From positions 410,095-474,094 of the forward strand of contig JANEZZ010000523.1 of NCBI GenBank assembly GCA_026122225.1: a stretch of DNA of 64,000 bases, written 5' to 3'. The position numbers were made by a program, and so were the translations under genes. The notes under the pieces were generated by a model. The model was not told where the DNA came from and did no database searches. It saw nothing but the letters and a program-made list of their open reading frames with translations. The DNA comes from Heloderma charlesbogerti. Lineage: Eukaryota; Chordata; Lepidosauria; Squamata; Helodermatidae. This document shows, piece by piece, positions 34,078-45,373 of this stretch; position 1 is the first letter of the stretch, and each line of letters opens with the position of its first letter.

Positions 34078-34865
34078 TTTGGCGCTCAGCCTTCCTTATA
34101 GTCCAGCTCTCACAGCCATACATTGCTACTAGGAAAACCATAGCTTTGATTATATGAACCTTTGTCGGCAAGGTGAAGTCTATGCTTCTTACTGTGCTGT
34201 CTAGGTTTGCCATAGCTTTCCTCCCAAGGAGCAAGCGTCTTTTAATTTCATGGCTACAGTCACCATCTGCGGTGATCTTGGAGCCCAAGAAAATAAAATC
34301 TGTCACTGCTTCCATTTTTTCCCCTTCTATATGCCAGGAAGTGATGGGGCCAGATGCCATGATCTTTGTTTTTTTAATGTTGAGTTTCAAACAGGTTTTG
34401 CACTCTCCAGTTTCACCCTCAACAAGAGGCTCTTTAGATCCTCTTCGCTTTCTGCCATTAGGCTGGTATCGTCTGCGTATCTGAGGTTGTTGATAATTCT
34501 CCCGGCAATCTTAATTCCTACCTGTGATTCATCCAAACCAGCGTTTCTCATGATGTACTCTGCATATAAGTTCAATAAGCAGGGTGACAATATACAGCCT
34601 TGTCGTGCTCCTTTCCCAATTTTGAACCAATCAGTTGTTCCATGTCCGGTTCTGACTGTTGCTTCTTGACCCTCATACAGGTTTCTCAGGAGACAGGTAA
34701 GGTGGTCCGGTACTCCCATCTCTTTCAGAATTTGCCACAGTTTGTTGTGATCCACACAATCAAAGGCTTTACCATAGTCAATGAAGCAGAAATGGACGTT
34801 TTTCTGGAATTCTCTTGCTTTCTCCATGATCCAGCAAATGTTGGCGATTTGATCTCTAGTTCTTC

Positions 34866-35785
34866 TAGGGGTGCACGAAAGTCACTTACCTGGTCTCGCA
34901 GCTTGCTTCGCGGTGGGGGGGAGGCGCTTCGCTGCTCCCCCTGAAGTTCAGGCTGGGGGGGTGAGGCTTCCCTCCTCGCCCGGCCGAAATTCAGGCCGGG
35001 GAGAAGTGCCCCGTCTCCCCGGCCGCGAACTTCAAAAGAAAAAAAACAAAAAAAACCCCGCCCCTGTGATAGGCTATGTAACGATTAACGTAGCCTATCA
35101 CGGCTAGATCTGCAAAGTCAGCCATGATAGGCTACGTTAATCATCACGTAGCCTATCACGGGTGACTTTGAAAAAAAAAAAAGCGCGTACGCAAATGGCG
35201 GCCCCCATAGGGAGCCGCCATTCGCGTTCCTTATTTGGTCCCTGTAGTCTACGTAAAGATTTACGTAGACTACGGCAAAAATAAGGGCAACGCTATTTGA
35301 GTTGTCCTTATTTTCGCCGTAGTCTACGTAAATCTTTACGTAGACTACAGGGACCAAATAAGGAACGCGAATGGCGGCTCCCTATGGGGGCCGCCATTAG
35401 CCGTATGCGCTTTTTTTTTTTTTAAGTCACCCGTGATAGGCTACGTGACAATTAACGTAGCCTATCACGGCTGACTTTGCAAATCTAGCCATGATAGGCT
35501 ACGTTAATCATTACGCAGCCTATCACAGGGGCGTTTTGTTTTTTTTTTTACTTTGCTTGTAATGGCGGCGGCGGCACCCGGTCGAAAGACTGGCTGCCGC
35601 CCCCGCCCCTGACGAAGACCTGCCAAACCGCCGCCGGGACCTGCTGCCGGGAGGGACATTCATGAAAGGTAAGTCCCATCCCGGGGGAGGGGGCGGAGAA
35701 GTTCTCCCCGAACAACCTTCGGAGGACCGAATGCGTTGGCGCTCGGCCCCCCGAAGTTTCGGGGAGAAATTCTCCCCCATCCCTA
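34866..35785. mobile_element. hAT-like foldback element E3 in BovB copy 3
   Basis: A 920-bp element with tips TAGGGGTGC and CCATCCCTA. A perfect 8-bp duplication AGTTCTTC lies at 34858-34865 and 35786-35793. The nested palindrome core is at about 35064-35528, centred near 35295. Donors: minus-strand AGGTAAGTG near 34887 and plus-strand AAGGTAAGT near 35668. It is the closest in layout to E1 and E2, including the FokI-like order of short hairpins around the central GTAGTCTACGTAAAG pair. Confidence 0.92.
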
Positions 35786-35835
35786 AGTTCTTCTGCCTCT
35801 TCGAAACCCAGCTTGTACTTCTGGTAGTTCTCAGT

Positions 35836-36654
35836 TCACATACTGCTGAAGCCTAGCTTGTAGGATTTTGACCTTGCTGGCATGTGAAATGAGCGCAATT
35901 GTGCAGTAGTTTGAACACTCTTTGGCATTGCCCTTCTTTGGAATTGGAATGTAAACTGACCTTTTCCAGTCTTGTGGTCACTGTGAGTGCTCCAAATTTG
36001 TTGGCATATTGAGTGCAGCACTTTAACAGCATCATATTTTAGGATCTTAAATAGCTCAGCTAGAATACTGTCATCTCCACTAGCTTTGTTGTTAGTAATG
36101 CTTCCTAAGGCCCACTTGACTTCACTCTCTAGGATGTCCAGCTCAAGTTCAGTGACCACACTATTATGGCTATCTGGGACATTAAGATCTTTCCTGTATA
36201 GTTCTTCTGTGTATTCTTTCCACCTCTTCTTAATCTCATCTGCTTCTGTTAGGTCCCTGCCTTCTTTGTCCTTTATCATGCCCGTCTGTGCACAAAACGT
36301 TCCCTTGAGATCTCCGATTTTCTTGAAGAGATCTCTAGTCTTTCCCATTCTATTGTCTTCCTCTATTTCTTTGCATTGTTCATTTAAGAAGGCCTTCTTG
36401 TCTCTCCTTGCTATTCTCTGGAACTCTGCCTTCAGTTGGATATATCTTCCCCTTTCTCCTTTGCTTTTCGCTTCCCTTCCTTCCTCAGCTACCTGTAAAG
36501 CCTCATCAGACAGCCACTTTGCTTTCTTGCATTTCTTTTTCTTTGGGATGGATTTGGTTGCTGCCTTCTGAACAATGTTATGGACCTCCATCCATAGTTC
36601 CTCAGGCACTCTGTCTATCAGGTCTAATCCCTTCAATCTATTCCTCACCTCCAC
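35836..36654 (-). pseudogene. BovB linker and RT N-terminal region
   Basis: A 272-codon minus-strand frame corresponding to the part of BovB between endonuclease and RT. It includes KKKKCKKAKWLSDEA, the long charged helix (AFLNEQCKEIEEDNRMGKTR) and the RT entry SITNNKASGDDSI. The last 40 or so codons drift out of frame near 35975 (one-base change after a CACTGTGAGTG stretch). This region is missing from BovB copy 2. Confidence 0.85.
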
Positions 36655-37024
36655 TGTATATTCATAAGGGTTATGATTTAGGTCATACCTGAATGGTTTA
36701 GTGGTTTACCCTACGTTCTTCAATTTAAGCCGAAATTTTGCAAGAAGCAGCTCATGATCTGAGCCACAGTCAGCTCCAGGTCTTGTTTTTACTGACTATA
36801 TAGAGCTTCTCCATCTTTGGCTGCAAAGGGCATCATCAATCTGATTTCGATATTGACCATCTGGTGATGTCCATGTGTAGAGTCGCCTCTTGTGCTGCTG
36901 GAAAAGAGTGTTTGCTATGATCAGCGTGTTCTCTTGGCAAAACTCGATTAGCTTTTGTCCTGCTTCATTTTGTACACCAAGGCCATGCCTGCCTGCTATC
37001 CTGGTGATTTCTTGACTTCCTACT

Positions 37025-37640
37025 TTAGCATTCCAATCCCCTATGATGAAGAGGACATCTTTTTTTTGGTGTTAGTTCTAGAAGGTGTTGTAGGACTTCA
37101 TAGAACCGATCAACCTCAGCTTCTTCGGCCTCAGTGGTTGGGGCATAGACTTGAATTACTGTGATGTTGAATGGTTTGCCTTGGATTCGTATTGAGATCA
37201 TTCTATCATTTTTGAGATTGTATCCCAGTACTGCTTTTCCCACCCTTTTGTTGACTATGAGTGCTACTCCATTTCTTCTAAGGGATTCTTGCCCACAGTA
37301 GTAGATATAATGGTCACCTGAATTAAATTCGCCCATGCTTGTCCATTTTAGTTCGCTGATTCCCAAGATGTCGATGTTCAATCTTGCCATCTCATGTTTG
37401 ACCACCTCCAGCTTACCTTGATTCATTGATCTTACATTCCAGGTTCCTAAACAATATTGTTCTTTACAGCATCGGACTTTCTTTTCACCACCAGACACAT
37501 CCACAGCTGAGTGTCCTTTCAGCTTTGGCCCAGCCGCTTCGCTCTTTCTGGCGCTACTTGGAAATTCCCTCTGCTCATCCCCAGTAGTATATTGGACACC
37601 TTCCGACCTGAAGGACTCATCTTCCTGCATCATGTCTTTT
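37025..37640 (-). pseudogene. BovB endonuclease, nearly complete N-terminal domain
   Basis: The minus-strand frame has LGTWNVRSMNQGKLEVV, ILGISELKWTSMGEFN, NGVALIVNKRVGKAVLGYN and ITVIQVYAPTTEAEEAEVD. These are the characteristic strands and active-site loops of the RTE endonuclease, with the metal-coordinating Asn (WNVR) and Glu (SELKW). It breaks at about 37060 in a homopolymer T run before the GDWNAK loop. The 5' leader is cut by E4 at 37662. Confidence 0.87.
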
Positions 37641-37661
37641 AGCCTTGTGATACGTTCCATG

Positions 37662-38627
37662 TAGGGATGGCGGAGAATTCCGCCATGCATTTCTGTGAGG
37701 CCAAATGTACTGGCATTTGGCCTCCCGAAATCCGTGGCAGAACGGCCTGCCACCTCCCGCCCCCCCGCCACGGATTCCCCACAGGACGAAGCTTACCTGG
37801 GGCGGATGTTCCGGATGGCAGCGGCTCCGGCAGCTGGTCTTTTGACCGGCTGCCGCGGCCACCATTTGCATCCTGGTCTTTGCCGTGATAGGCTACATAA
37901 GTATTTACGTAGCCTATCATGGCAAGCCAAGCAAAAAAAAAACAGCGTACGCAAATGGTGGCGGCTATGGCGGCCGCCATTTGCGTTCCCTATTTTTCGC
38001 TTTTTAAGCCCACATAAATATTTACGTAGGCTATTACGGCGAAAAAAAAGGGGAACGCAAATAGTGTAGTGGGCGCTATTTGCGTTCCTTTCCCCCCCAC
38101 CGTTTTAGCCTACGTAAATATTTACATAAGGTATTACGGCGGGGGAAAAAGGAACGCAAATAGCACCCACTACACTATTTGCATCCCCCTTTTTTTTCAC
38201 CGTAATAGCCTACATAAATATTTACGTTGGCTAAAACGGCAAAAAATAGGGAATGCAAATGGTGGCCGCCGTAGCCGCCGCCATTTGCGTACACTGTTTT
38301 TGGTTTTTTTGGGTTTTTGCCCAGCTGTGATAGGCTACGTAATTACTTACATAGCCTATCATGGCAGCCTGGCTGGACGCAATTGGCGGCCGCTATGGCG
38401 GCCGCCATTTGCGTCCGCAGCAGCCTGTCCGCGGCCGGAAGTCTGGCTGCGGACGGCCCCGGACGGCTGCTCCGCAGAGCCACCGCGGAGTGCAGCCGGC
38501 CAGGCAGGATTCCGGGGGGGAGGACCGGATCGCCTCCCCCCGGTCAAGGATTCCAGGGGGAGGGACAGACCACCTCCCCCCCATGAATCAATTCCACGAA
38601 AAGGTAAGTGACTTTCGTACATCCCTA
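37662..38627. mobile_element. hAT-like foldback element E4 in BovB copy 3
   Basis: A 966-bp element inserted in the opposite orientation to E1-E3: the 'B' end (TAGGGATGGCGGAGAATTCC) is left and the 'A' end (TTTCGTACATCCCTA) right. A perfect 8-bp duplication GTTCCATG lies at 37654-37661 and 38628-38635. The core, about 37883-38365, carries five hairpins, three of a diverged type (TAGCCTACGTAAATATTTAC), in a mirror-image palindrome centred near 38125. Donors: minus-strand AGGTAAGC near 37795 and plus-strand AAGGTAAGTG near 38603. Confidence 0.92.
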
Positions 38628-38824
38628 GTTCCATGGGGTTTTCTTGGCAAGAATACTGGAGTGGGTTGCCATTTCCTTCTCCAGTGGACCACATTTTGTC
38701 AGAACTCTCCGCCATGACCTGTCCACCTTGGGTGGCCCTGCACGGCATAGCTTATGGCTTCACTGAGTTACGCAAGCCCCTTCACCACAACAAGGCAGTG
38801 ATCCAAGACGGGTTTAGTAGAGCA

Positions 38825-39120
38825 CACTCCTTGGAAAAGGGTGATAGTTAGGAGCAGAAGAACTGGAAGCCACTCTGCACCAGTGGAAGCAGTGGAGCTA
38901 TGGAACCATTTCCAGGTACTTGAGGATGAGACTGGAGGACAGCCTGCAGAGGAAGAATTACAGGGGAAACTGCATGAGAGTGAGCAAGAGGCTGCCTCTG
39001 CTTGACTGAACTTCAATGAAACCAAGGCCTACAACATCAAGAAGAGTAGTAGTAGTGGGAGGCTCCTTGCTGTGTGAGATCGAAACCCAAGTATGTTGCG
39101 AAGACCTGTGGACTCGCCAG
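38825..39120 (+). pseudogene. CR1 ORF1, C-terminal part
   Basis: It continues the frame interrupted at 32768, with Glu-rich sequence (ELWNHFQVLEDETGGQPAEE) typical of CR1 ORF1 before its C-terminal domain. It is truncated at E7. A stop at about 39004 and frame drift mark it as dead. Confidence 0.6.
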
Positions 39121-39764
39121 TAGGGATGTACGAAACTCCCCTTACCTGGCTCTGCCAGGTTCCGCTGCGGCAGGGAGGCGCTCCGTCTCTCCCCCCGGAA
39201 TCCTGGCTGGCCGACTCCGCCAGCAATGACATCTGGGATTCCGTGGAGCCGCCAGCTGGCTCCGCCAGCAGTGACATCCGGCCACTGGCTAGCAGGGACG
39301 CAAATGGCGGTGGCTGTAGCCGCTGCCGTTTGCGTCCCTGTAGTCAGCTGTGATAGGCTACATAAAGACTTACATAGCCTATCACGTCTGGCTTAAAAAA
39401 AAACAAAACATGCTATTTGTGTTCCCCTTATTTTCGCCCTCTTAGTCTACGTAAATATTTACGTAGACTAAGATGGCCAAAAATAAGGAATGCAAATGGC
39501 AGCGGCCATAGCCACTGCCATTTGCGTATGCAGTTTTGGGGTTTTTTTTAAGCCAGATGTGATAGGCTACGTAAATCTTTATGTAGCTTATCACATCTTG
39601 TAAAAAAAAAAAAACCCTGACAAGATTGCAAATGGTGGCGGTGGTGGCAGCGGCCTGTCGGAAGACCAGCCGCCGCCGCCACTGAAGCCACTGCCAGAGC
39701 CGCCGCCACCCGAAAGATCCCCCCAGGTAAGTCTCGTCCTGGGGCGGATCCACGGGGGGGGGGC
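39121..39764. mobile_element. Foldback element E7, right tip lost
   Basis: The left 'A' tip TAGGGATGTACGAAACTCCC starts exactly after CR1 ORF1. It contains GTGATAGGCTACATAAAG-type hairpins at 39349-39385 and 39558-39596 around a central TAGTCTACGTAAATATTTAC hairpin at 39443-39472, with mirrored arms. Outward donors: minus-strand AGGTAAGG near 39146 and plus-strand AGGTAAGT near 39726. The right end stops in a G-run (about 39756-39765), about 130 bp short of the expected CATCCCTA tip, and then CR1 ORF2 begins. No 8-bp duplication of CTCGCCAG is found, consistent with a deletion. Confidence 0.8.
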
Positions 39765-39769
39765 AGAGT

Positions 39770-42375
39770 ATGGGAAACAAACAGAACAAACTTGAACTCT
39801 TAATACAGGAGGGAAATTATGACTTGATAGGTGTAACTGAGACTTGGTGGGATGACTCTCATGACTGGAATACAGCAACTGAAGGATATAACTTGTTCAA
39901 AAAGAACAGGAAGAACAGAAAGGGAGGTGGGGTTATACTATATGTTAAAAATACATATCTGATCTCTGCACAGAAATACAGGCAGATGAGCTTGGTAGCC
40001 CATCGAGAGCCTCTGGGTTAAAATAAATGGAGCAAAGAATAAAAGGAACATGGTGGTCAGAGTCTACTACCGGCCACCCAATCAAGGAGAAGACGAGGAT
40101 GAAACTTTTGAAAAGCAAATTGCCAAGGTTTCAAGGAAGCATGATGTAGTAGTAATGGGGGACGTCAATTTCCCCGATCTTTGATGGGAGACAAATTCTG
40201 TAAAACATGGCCTCTTCAAGAAATTCCTGACTTGTGTTGTGGATAACTTCCTCCTACAGAAAGTAGAGGAAGGAACTAGAGGTCGGCTATCCTTGACTTG
40301 ATCCTAACCAACACAGAGAGATGACTTAGTGGATAAAGTAGCGGTTACAGGAACTCTGGGGAAAAGTGACCATGCTATACTTGAATTCTTGGTTCTAAAG
40401 ATGCAAAAACTGAGTGTAGCCAAACCCGTACCCTGGATTTTAGGAAAACCGATTTTAATAAACTCAGAACAATGATAAGTAAGGTCCCATGACAAACAAC
40501 TCTAACTAGAAAAGGAGTCCATGATGGGTGGGAGCTTTTAAAAAGGAAATTCTAAAGGCACAATTACAAACAATTCCAACAAGAAGAAAAGGTGGAAGAC
40601 AACAGAAGAAGCCAATGTGGCTTCACAAAAAGCTTAGAGATGACCTGAAAACTAAAAAGTGCACATATAGGAAGTGGAAGGAAGGCCCAGCAACAAAGGA
40701 AGAGTACAGGCAGGTAGCACAGAATTGCAGGGATGGCGTCGGGAAGGCTAAAGCTGAGAACAAGCTGAGGTTAGCGAGGGATGCTAAAAGCAACAAAAGG
40801 CTTTCTTCAGATATGTGCATAGTAAAAGGCAGAGGAAAGAAATGGTGGTTCAACTATTAAATAAGGATGGTAAAATGATAACATATGACAAAGAAAAGGC
40901 AGAAGTGCTCAATTCCTACTTTGGCTCAGGCTTCTCCCAAAAGAGGGTTTATGACCCCCCTGGCAAAGGCGAAGTACAGGCTGAAGGGGCAGGATTGCAA
41001 CTTGAGATCGATAGGCATATGGTCAAGGAACACCTAATTACTTTGAATGAGTTCAAATCTCCAGGGCCAGATGAACTGCATCCTAGAGTAATAAAGGAAC
41101 TGGCAGAAGAACTCTCAGAACCGCTGTTTATTATCTTTGAGCAATCATGGAGGACGGGTGAAGTGCCAGATGACTGGAGGAGGGCTAATGTCATCCCTAT
41201 CTTCTAAAAGGGTAAAAAGGAGGAACCTGGGAACTACAGACCAGTCAGTCTGACATCAATCCCTGGACAATTCTGGAGCAGATTATAAAGCAATCCATCA
41301 GTAAGCACCTTGAAAACAATGCAGGGATTACTCGAAGCCAAGATAGATTTGTCAAGAACAAATCCTGCCAGACGAATCTGATCTCATTTTTTTTTTTATC
41401 AGGTCACCTCCGTTGTGGACTGTGGGAATGCTGTGGACCTAATATACCTCGACTTCAGCAAAACTTTTGACAAAGTGCCCCATGATATCCTGATGAGCAA
41501 ACTAGCTCAAAGTGGGCTAGATGAAACAACAATCAGATGGATCCACTGTTGGCTACAGAATCGGACTCAAAGTGTACTTATGGACAGGATCTTCTGAAAC
41601 TGGGGAGAGGTAATGAGCGGGGTACCGCAGGGGTCAGTCCTGAGCCCAGTGCTCTTCAATATTTTTATTAATGACTTGGAGGAGGAGGTGCAGGGAATGC
41701 TGATCAAATTTGCAGATGACACAAAATTGAGCAGGATAGCTAATACCTTGGAAGACAGAAACAAAATTCAAAGTGATCTTGATAGGCTGGAGTGCTGGGC
41801 AGAAAACAACAGAATGACATTTAATAGGGATAAATGCCAAGTTCTACACCTAGGAAAAAGAAACCAAATGCAGTTACAAGATGGGTGACACTTGGCTCAA
41901 CAGCACTACAAGCGAGAAGGATCTTGGAATTGTTGTCGATCACAAGCTGAATATGAGCCAACAATGTGATGTGGCTGCAAAAAAGGCAAATGCTCTTTTG
42001 GGCTGCATTAATAGAAGCATAGCTTCCAAATCCCGGGAAGTACTAGTTCCCCTCTACTCAGCACTGGTTAGGCCTCATCTGGAGTACTGTTTCCAGTTCT
42101 GGGCACCACACTTTAAGAAGGATGCAGACATGCTGGACAGGGTTCAGAGGAGGGCAACGAAGATGATCAGTGGACTGGAACCAAAGCCCTATGAGGAGAG
42201 ACTGAAAGAACTGGGCATGTTTAGCCTTGAAAAGAGAAGACTTAGGGGAGATATGATAGCCCTCTTCAAGTACTTGAAAGGCTGTCACAGAGAGGAAGGC
42301 CAGGATCTCTTCTCGATCATGCCAGAGTGCAGGACATGGAATAATGGGCTCAAGTCACAGGAAGCCAGATTCTGA
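39770..42375 (+). pseudogene. CR1 ORF2 (endonuclease and reverse transcriptase), broken
   Basis: Plus-strand pieces in order: endonuclease start (YDLIGVTETWWDDSHDW at about 39815-39870, with the catalytic Glu), then GGGVILYVKN. A charged linker follows at 40530-40860. RT sequence includes FKSPGPDELHPRVIKELAEE (about 41052), VDLIYLDFSKTFDKVPHDIL (41430-41490), VSGVPQGSVLSPVLFNIFIN (41612-41670) and FADDTKLSRI (about 41708). The C-terminal LGCINRSIASKSREVLVPLY block is at 42000-42060. The FADD catalytic motif is intact, but stops (for example 41206, 41596, 41886) and frameshifts separate the blocks. Confidence 0.87.
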
Positions 42376-42593
42376 CTGAACATCAGGAAACACTTCCAGA
42401 CTGTTAGAGCAATACGACAATGGAACCAATTACCTAGGGAGCTGGTGGGCTCTCCCACACTGGAGGCATTCAAGACAAGGCTGGACAGCCACCGGTCAGG
42501 GATGCTTTTTCTTAGATTCCTGCATTGAACAGGGGGTTGGACTCGATGGTCTTATGGGCCCCTTCCAACCCTACCATTCTATGATGCTATGAA

Positions 42594-43018
42594 TCAATCA
42601 GTCTCACAGTAGGACAGTTTGTGTGAAAGTGGAACGGTATTATTCATATATTCCAAATTTTGATTGCTTGTGTTGTTGCAGTTGTTAGTTTTTAATTGAA
42701 GTTTATCCTGAAAAACCATTGCACTAAAGTGCACATGAGTTTGGTTTTCTGAATGTAAGGTCTGGTTTAAACTAGTACTTAGGCCCAGGAGCTTTATAAT
42801 GAGATGATCATTAGAAACAGAATTTGTATCAGAAATAGAATACTTTGACCCAATACATACAGTTTATACATTGGAATCCACTGACCATTTGATAGAGATA
42901 AAATAAAACCATGTTCAAATTAAATAGTGGTGTGTGTGTGTTTGTGTCTGAGTCTGTGATTGTGTGTGTGTGTCTGTCTGTGTATAGCATGTTAAAATAT
43001 CAAGTGGCTGTGCTTTTA
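42594..43018. other. Unassigned sequence with GT microsatellite
   Basis: AT-rich, with an interrupted (GT)n tract at 42929-42985. No gene. Confidence 0.4.
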
Positions 43019-43332
43019 CAATGGGTTATATCCAATGTTACAGTAGGAGAAAAATTGGCATTGTTGCAACAGTGGTTGCACAACTGAGATCAGAACTAGA
43101 ACAACTAGTGCAAGCAACACTCTAATGAAGTCATAATGAGTTGTGCAATGTCTTGTGCAACGATTTGTGGAACAGCTTGCACAACACCTTGTGCAAAGGC
43201 TTGGGCCTGAGTTGTGCAACAGTGTGCACAAGGGGAATTAAAGTATTGGACTTGACACTTATAAAAACAGAATTTCCGCAAGTGGTAGAAGCTTTGTGGA
43301 AGCAGAATGACACCATTGGATACAACTCATTG
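43019..43332. mobile_element. MITE with repetitive TTGTGCAA interior
   Basis: The ends CAATGGGTTATATCCAATG and its inverted partner (ACCATTGGATACAACTCATTG) are near-perfect inverted repeats. The interior, 43060-43230, repeats TTGTGCAA/TTGCACAA-like units at irregular spacing, giving a short Cys/Leu-rich open frame that is not a gene. A similar end occurs near 53658 (TTGAGTTGTATCCAATTAGC). Confidence 0.55.
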
Positions 43333-43339
43333 CTTGAAG

Positions 43340-44713
43340 TGTCCCATCCTAGTCAGCTGTATGTGCTGAGATCCAGTTTAGGTGTAGTCTGTTACAATCA
43401 GTTTTTATAACAACACGTTACCGTAAACCATTCTTATATGATATATCTGTTTTGCAATTGTGGAAGTCATGCTGATATGCAGGCTCAACCTATGCATGTT
43501 TCCTCAAAAAAGTGCCACTAAGTTCAGTGGGAGTTACTCCTAGGTAAGTGCCCAGAGGATTGTAGTCCAGGACCCAACTATGCTATGTGTTTCACCATGC
43601 TCCTCCTCTCTCTTTAAGAATGGAAATCTAGTAATCCAGATAATTTAAGTCCTCTTTTTGTATCAGATAACATAAGACATGTGCGTGTGTGTGTGTGTTG
43701 TAAGACTACATCAGATATTTGATATGACAATCCCTTTATTTACATGAGATGTTGGGGAATCCAGTCAGAATGGACAATATATAACTAGACGGAGTAGTGC
43801 TGGTGACCCAACATGGTGCCTGTGGGTGCCCACAGACACCACTCGTACTGCCTGAAGCTCAGATTCCACCTCTGCTTTGCAATTAGGATCTTGGGCAATT
43901 TATTTTCCTTTTTGTCTCACCAGTTTGCCTTCTGAGAAATGAGCCTTTTGTGAGCAGCCATGCCAGAGCCATTTTATGAATAGCCAAGCCCACCCCCCAC
44001 CCCCAGAATGGCAGCCATTTTATTGACCGTGACATGCTCTCAGAATTCCAAAGGTGCCCACTGACCCCCCAAGACAGGGGAACCTTAGACATAAGACAGC
44101 TTCATATGTTCATATGGGAATTATTCATCTTCCTTCTAATGCTGCAAATTGGTCTGTGTGGACTGTTTTTGTACTTCTGTTAGTCATTTCATCCAGACAA
44201 TGAGCAAGACATGCTATGGAAAAGGCCATCCTTTTTATTAGACTGACTGCTGTTAGTTAGTTTGTGAGCTTTCCAAAGAGAGCTCTCTCTAACATCTCAT
44301 TTGTGAAAATAGCTGAGTTCTCACGGTCTCTGGGCTCTTCTCCAGAAGACGATGCTGTAATAATGAAACAGATCACTTGCCAGCATGACTTTTTTTTTTT
44401 AAGTGCCTGTTAAATACCTCATTAGGAGAGACTTGCTGCAGGTTGGTTGCTTTTTTCCCTTCATAGAGTTGCAGACTGCTGCTTGCCAAGTATCATTTCA
44501 CTGATCCATTTATTTAAACATACCCTTTGAGAGGTTGTTATGATAGACTTCCAAAGATTTCAGCTCAAGTAGTTGAGCAAAGTCTAACATTTGTGTTCTT
44601 TCAACCTTTATTAAAATGTTTCCTTTCTCCCAGCTGATTTAAAAAAAAAAATTGAATTCCATTTAAATTCCAGGAAGTTGATTCTCCAGCTCTCACTGCT
44701 GCCCTTTCAGATC
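43340..44713. other. Unassigned intergenic sequence
   Basis: No gene. Bases 43480-43575 are a degraded copy of the MITE at 17829. Bases 43683-43700 are (GT)n. Bases about 44093-44122 match a SINE 3' end (AGACAGCTTCATATGTTCA). Confidence 0.35.
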
Positions 44714-44937
44714 TAGGGCCGATCTACATTGTGCCTGCCATCGCAACGAATTTGGTGTCCTGTTGGGTTAAACGGTCTTGCATTAAAACGTGATCATCCA
44801 CACTCAGCCATTTTCCCCGTTGCGGTGCTTCATCGAATGCGTGAGCTCAGTTCACACTCAAGCGCTGTGCTGTTTTCCTGCTCTTAAAGACGGCAACTCT
44901 CATTGGAGGATCAGAAACTCTTCCTGTTTGTCCCAGC

Positions 44938-45178
44938 ATGGTGTAGTGGCTAGAGTGCTGGACTGGGAGCCAGGAGATCTGGGTTCTAGTCCCCACTTGG
45001 CCATGGAAGCTCCCTGGGTGACTTTGGGCCTGTCACAGACTCTCAGCCCAACCTACCTCACAGGGTTGTTGTTGTGAGGCTAAAATGGAGAGGAGGATTA
45101 TGTATGCCACTTTGGGTTCCTCAAAGCGGAAAAAAGGCGGGATATAAATGTAATAAATAAATAAATAAATAAATAACA
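44938..45178 (+). repeat. tRNA-derived CORE/MIR-like SINE
   Basis: The head GTGTAGTGGCTAGAGTGCTG (A-box), GGGTTCTAGTCCC (B-box), the core CCTGGGTGACTTTGGGCC and CAACCTACCTCACAGGGTTG, and the tail GGCGGGATATAAATGTAATAAA with (AAAT)n resemble CORE-SINEs of the MIR type that use an L2-like tail. Full length or nearly so. Confidence 0.75.
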
Positions 45179-45373
45179 ATTCCACGCCACCGCGCAGCAG
45201 TGATGCGGGAGAGGCTTGTCATTTTCCGCATGTTTTCCTGGCCTTGGGGAAAATGACCAGCTTGTCCCTTGCCACCGCTGCTGTAGCAGGTGCGGGTGTA
45301 GGGAAGAAGGAGGCACATATCCTCTTCTCTCCCCACCCCTGCTGGAGGCCAGGGCGAGCAGCTGGGGGGTGTC

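Larger units (their letters stand above)
32769..38815 (-). mobile_element. Full-length RTE-BovB LINE carrying three foldback insertions
   Basis: The 3' tail (TTGTTGTTCAGTCATTAAG) is at the left and the 5' leader at the right. Flanks AGTACAGCA (32760-32768) and AGTAGAGCA (38816-38824) differ by one base, consistent with a target duplication, and the host sequence on both sides is CR1 ORF1. The span is 6047 bp. Removing E2, E3 and E4 with their duplications leaves about 3.2 kb, a full BovB. Minus-strand frames give endonuclease (37025-37640), linker and RT start (35836-36654), RT core with YADD (34387-34827) and C-terminus (32778-33038, 34080-34390). Frameshifts, such as a T-run near 37060, break it. 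Confidence 0.87.
32140..42593 (+). mobile_element. CR1 LINE split by nested insertions
   Basis: Three plus-strand pieces form one CR1 in the right order. 32140-32768 is the 5' leader and start of ORF1. 38825-39120 is the rest of ORF1. About 39765-42593 is ORF2 (endonuclease, reverse transcriptase) and the 3' tail with ATTCTATGATG units. The first gap holds a complete BovB (32769-38815). The second holds foldback E7 (39121 to about 39764). Subtracting these leaves roughly 3.8 kb of CR1. Several frameshifts and stops show it is inactive. It is the oldest layer of this stack. Confidence 0.85.

Noticed and set aside
37883..38365. Regularly spaced 36-44 bp palindromic repeats resembling a CRISPR array
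   Set aside because: The host is a vertebrate, the repeats are hairpins arranged as mirror images, and the 'spacers' are themselves inverted copies of one another. No cas genes are present.
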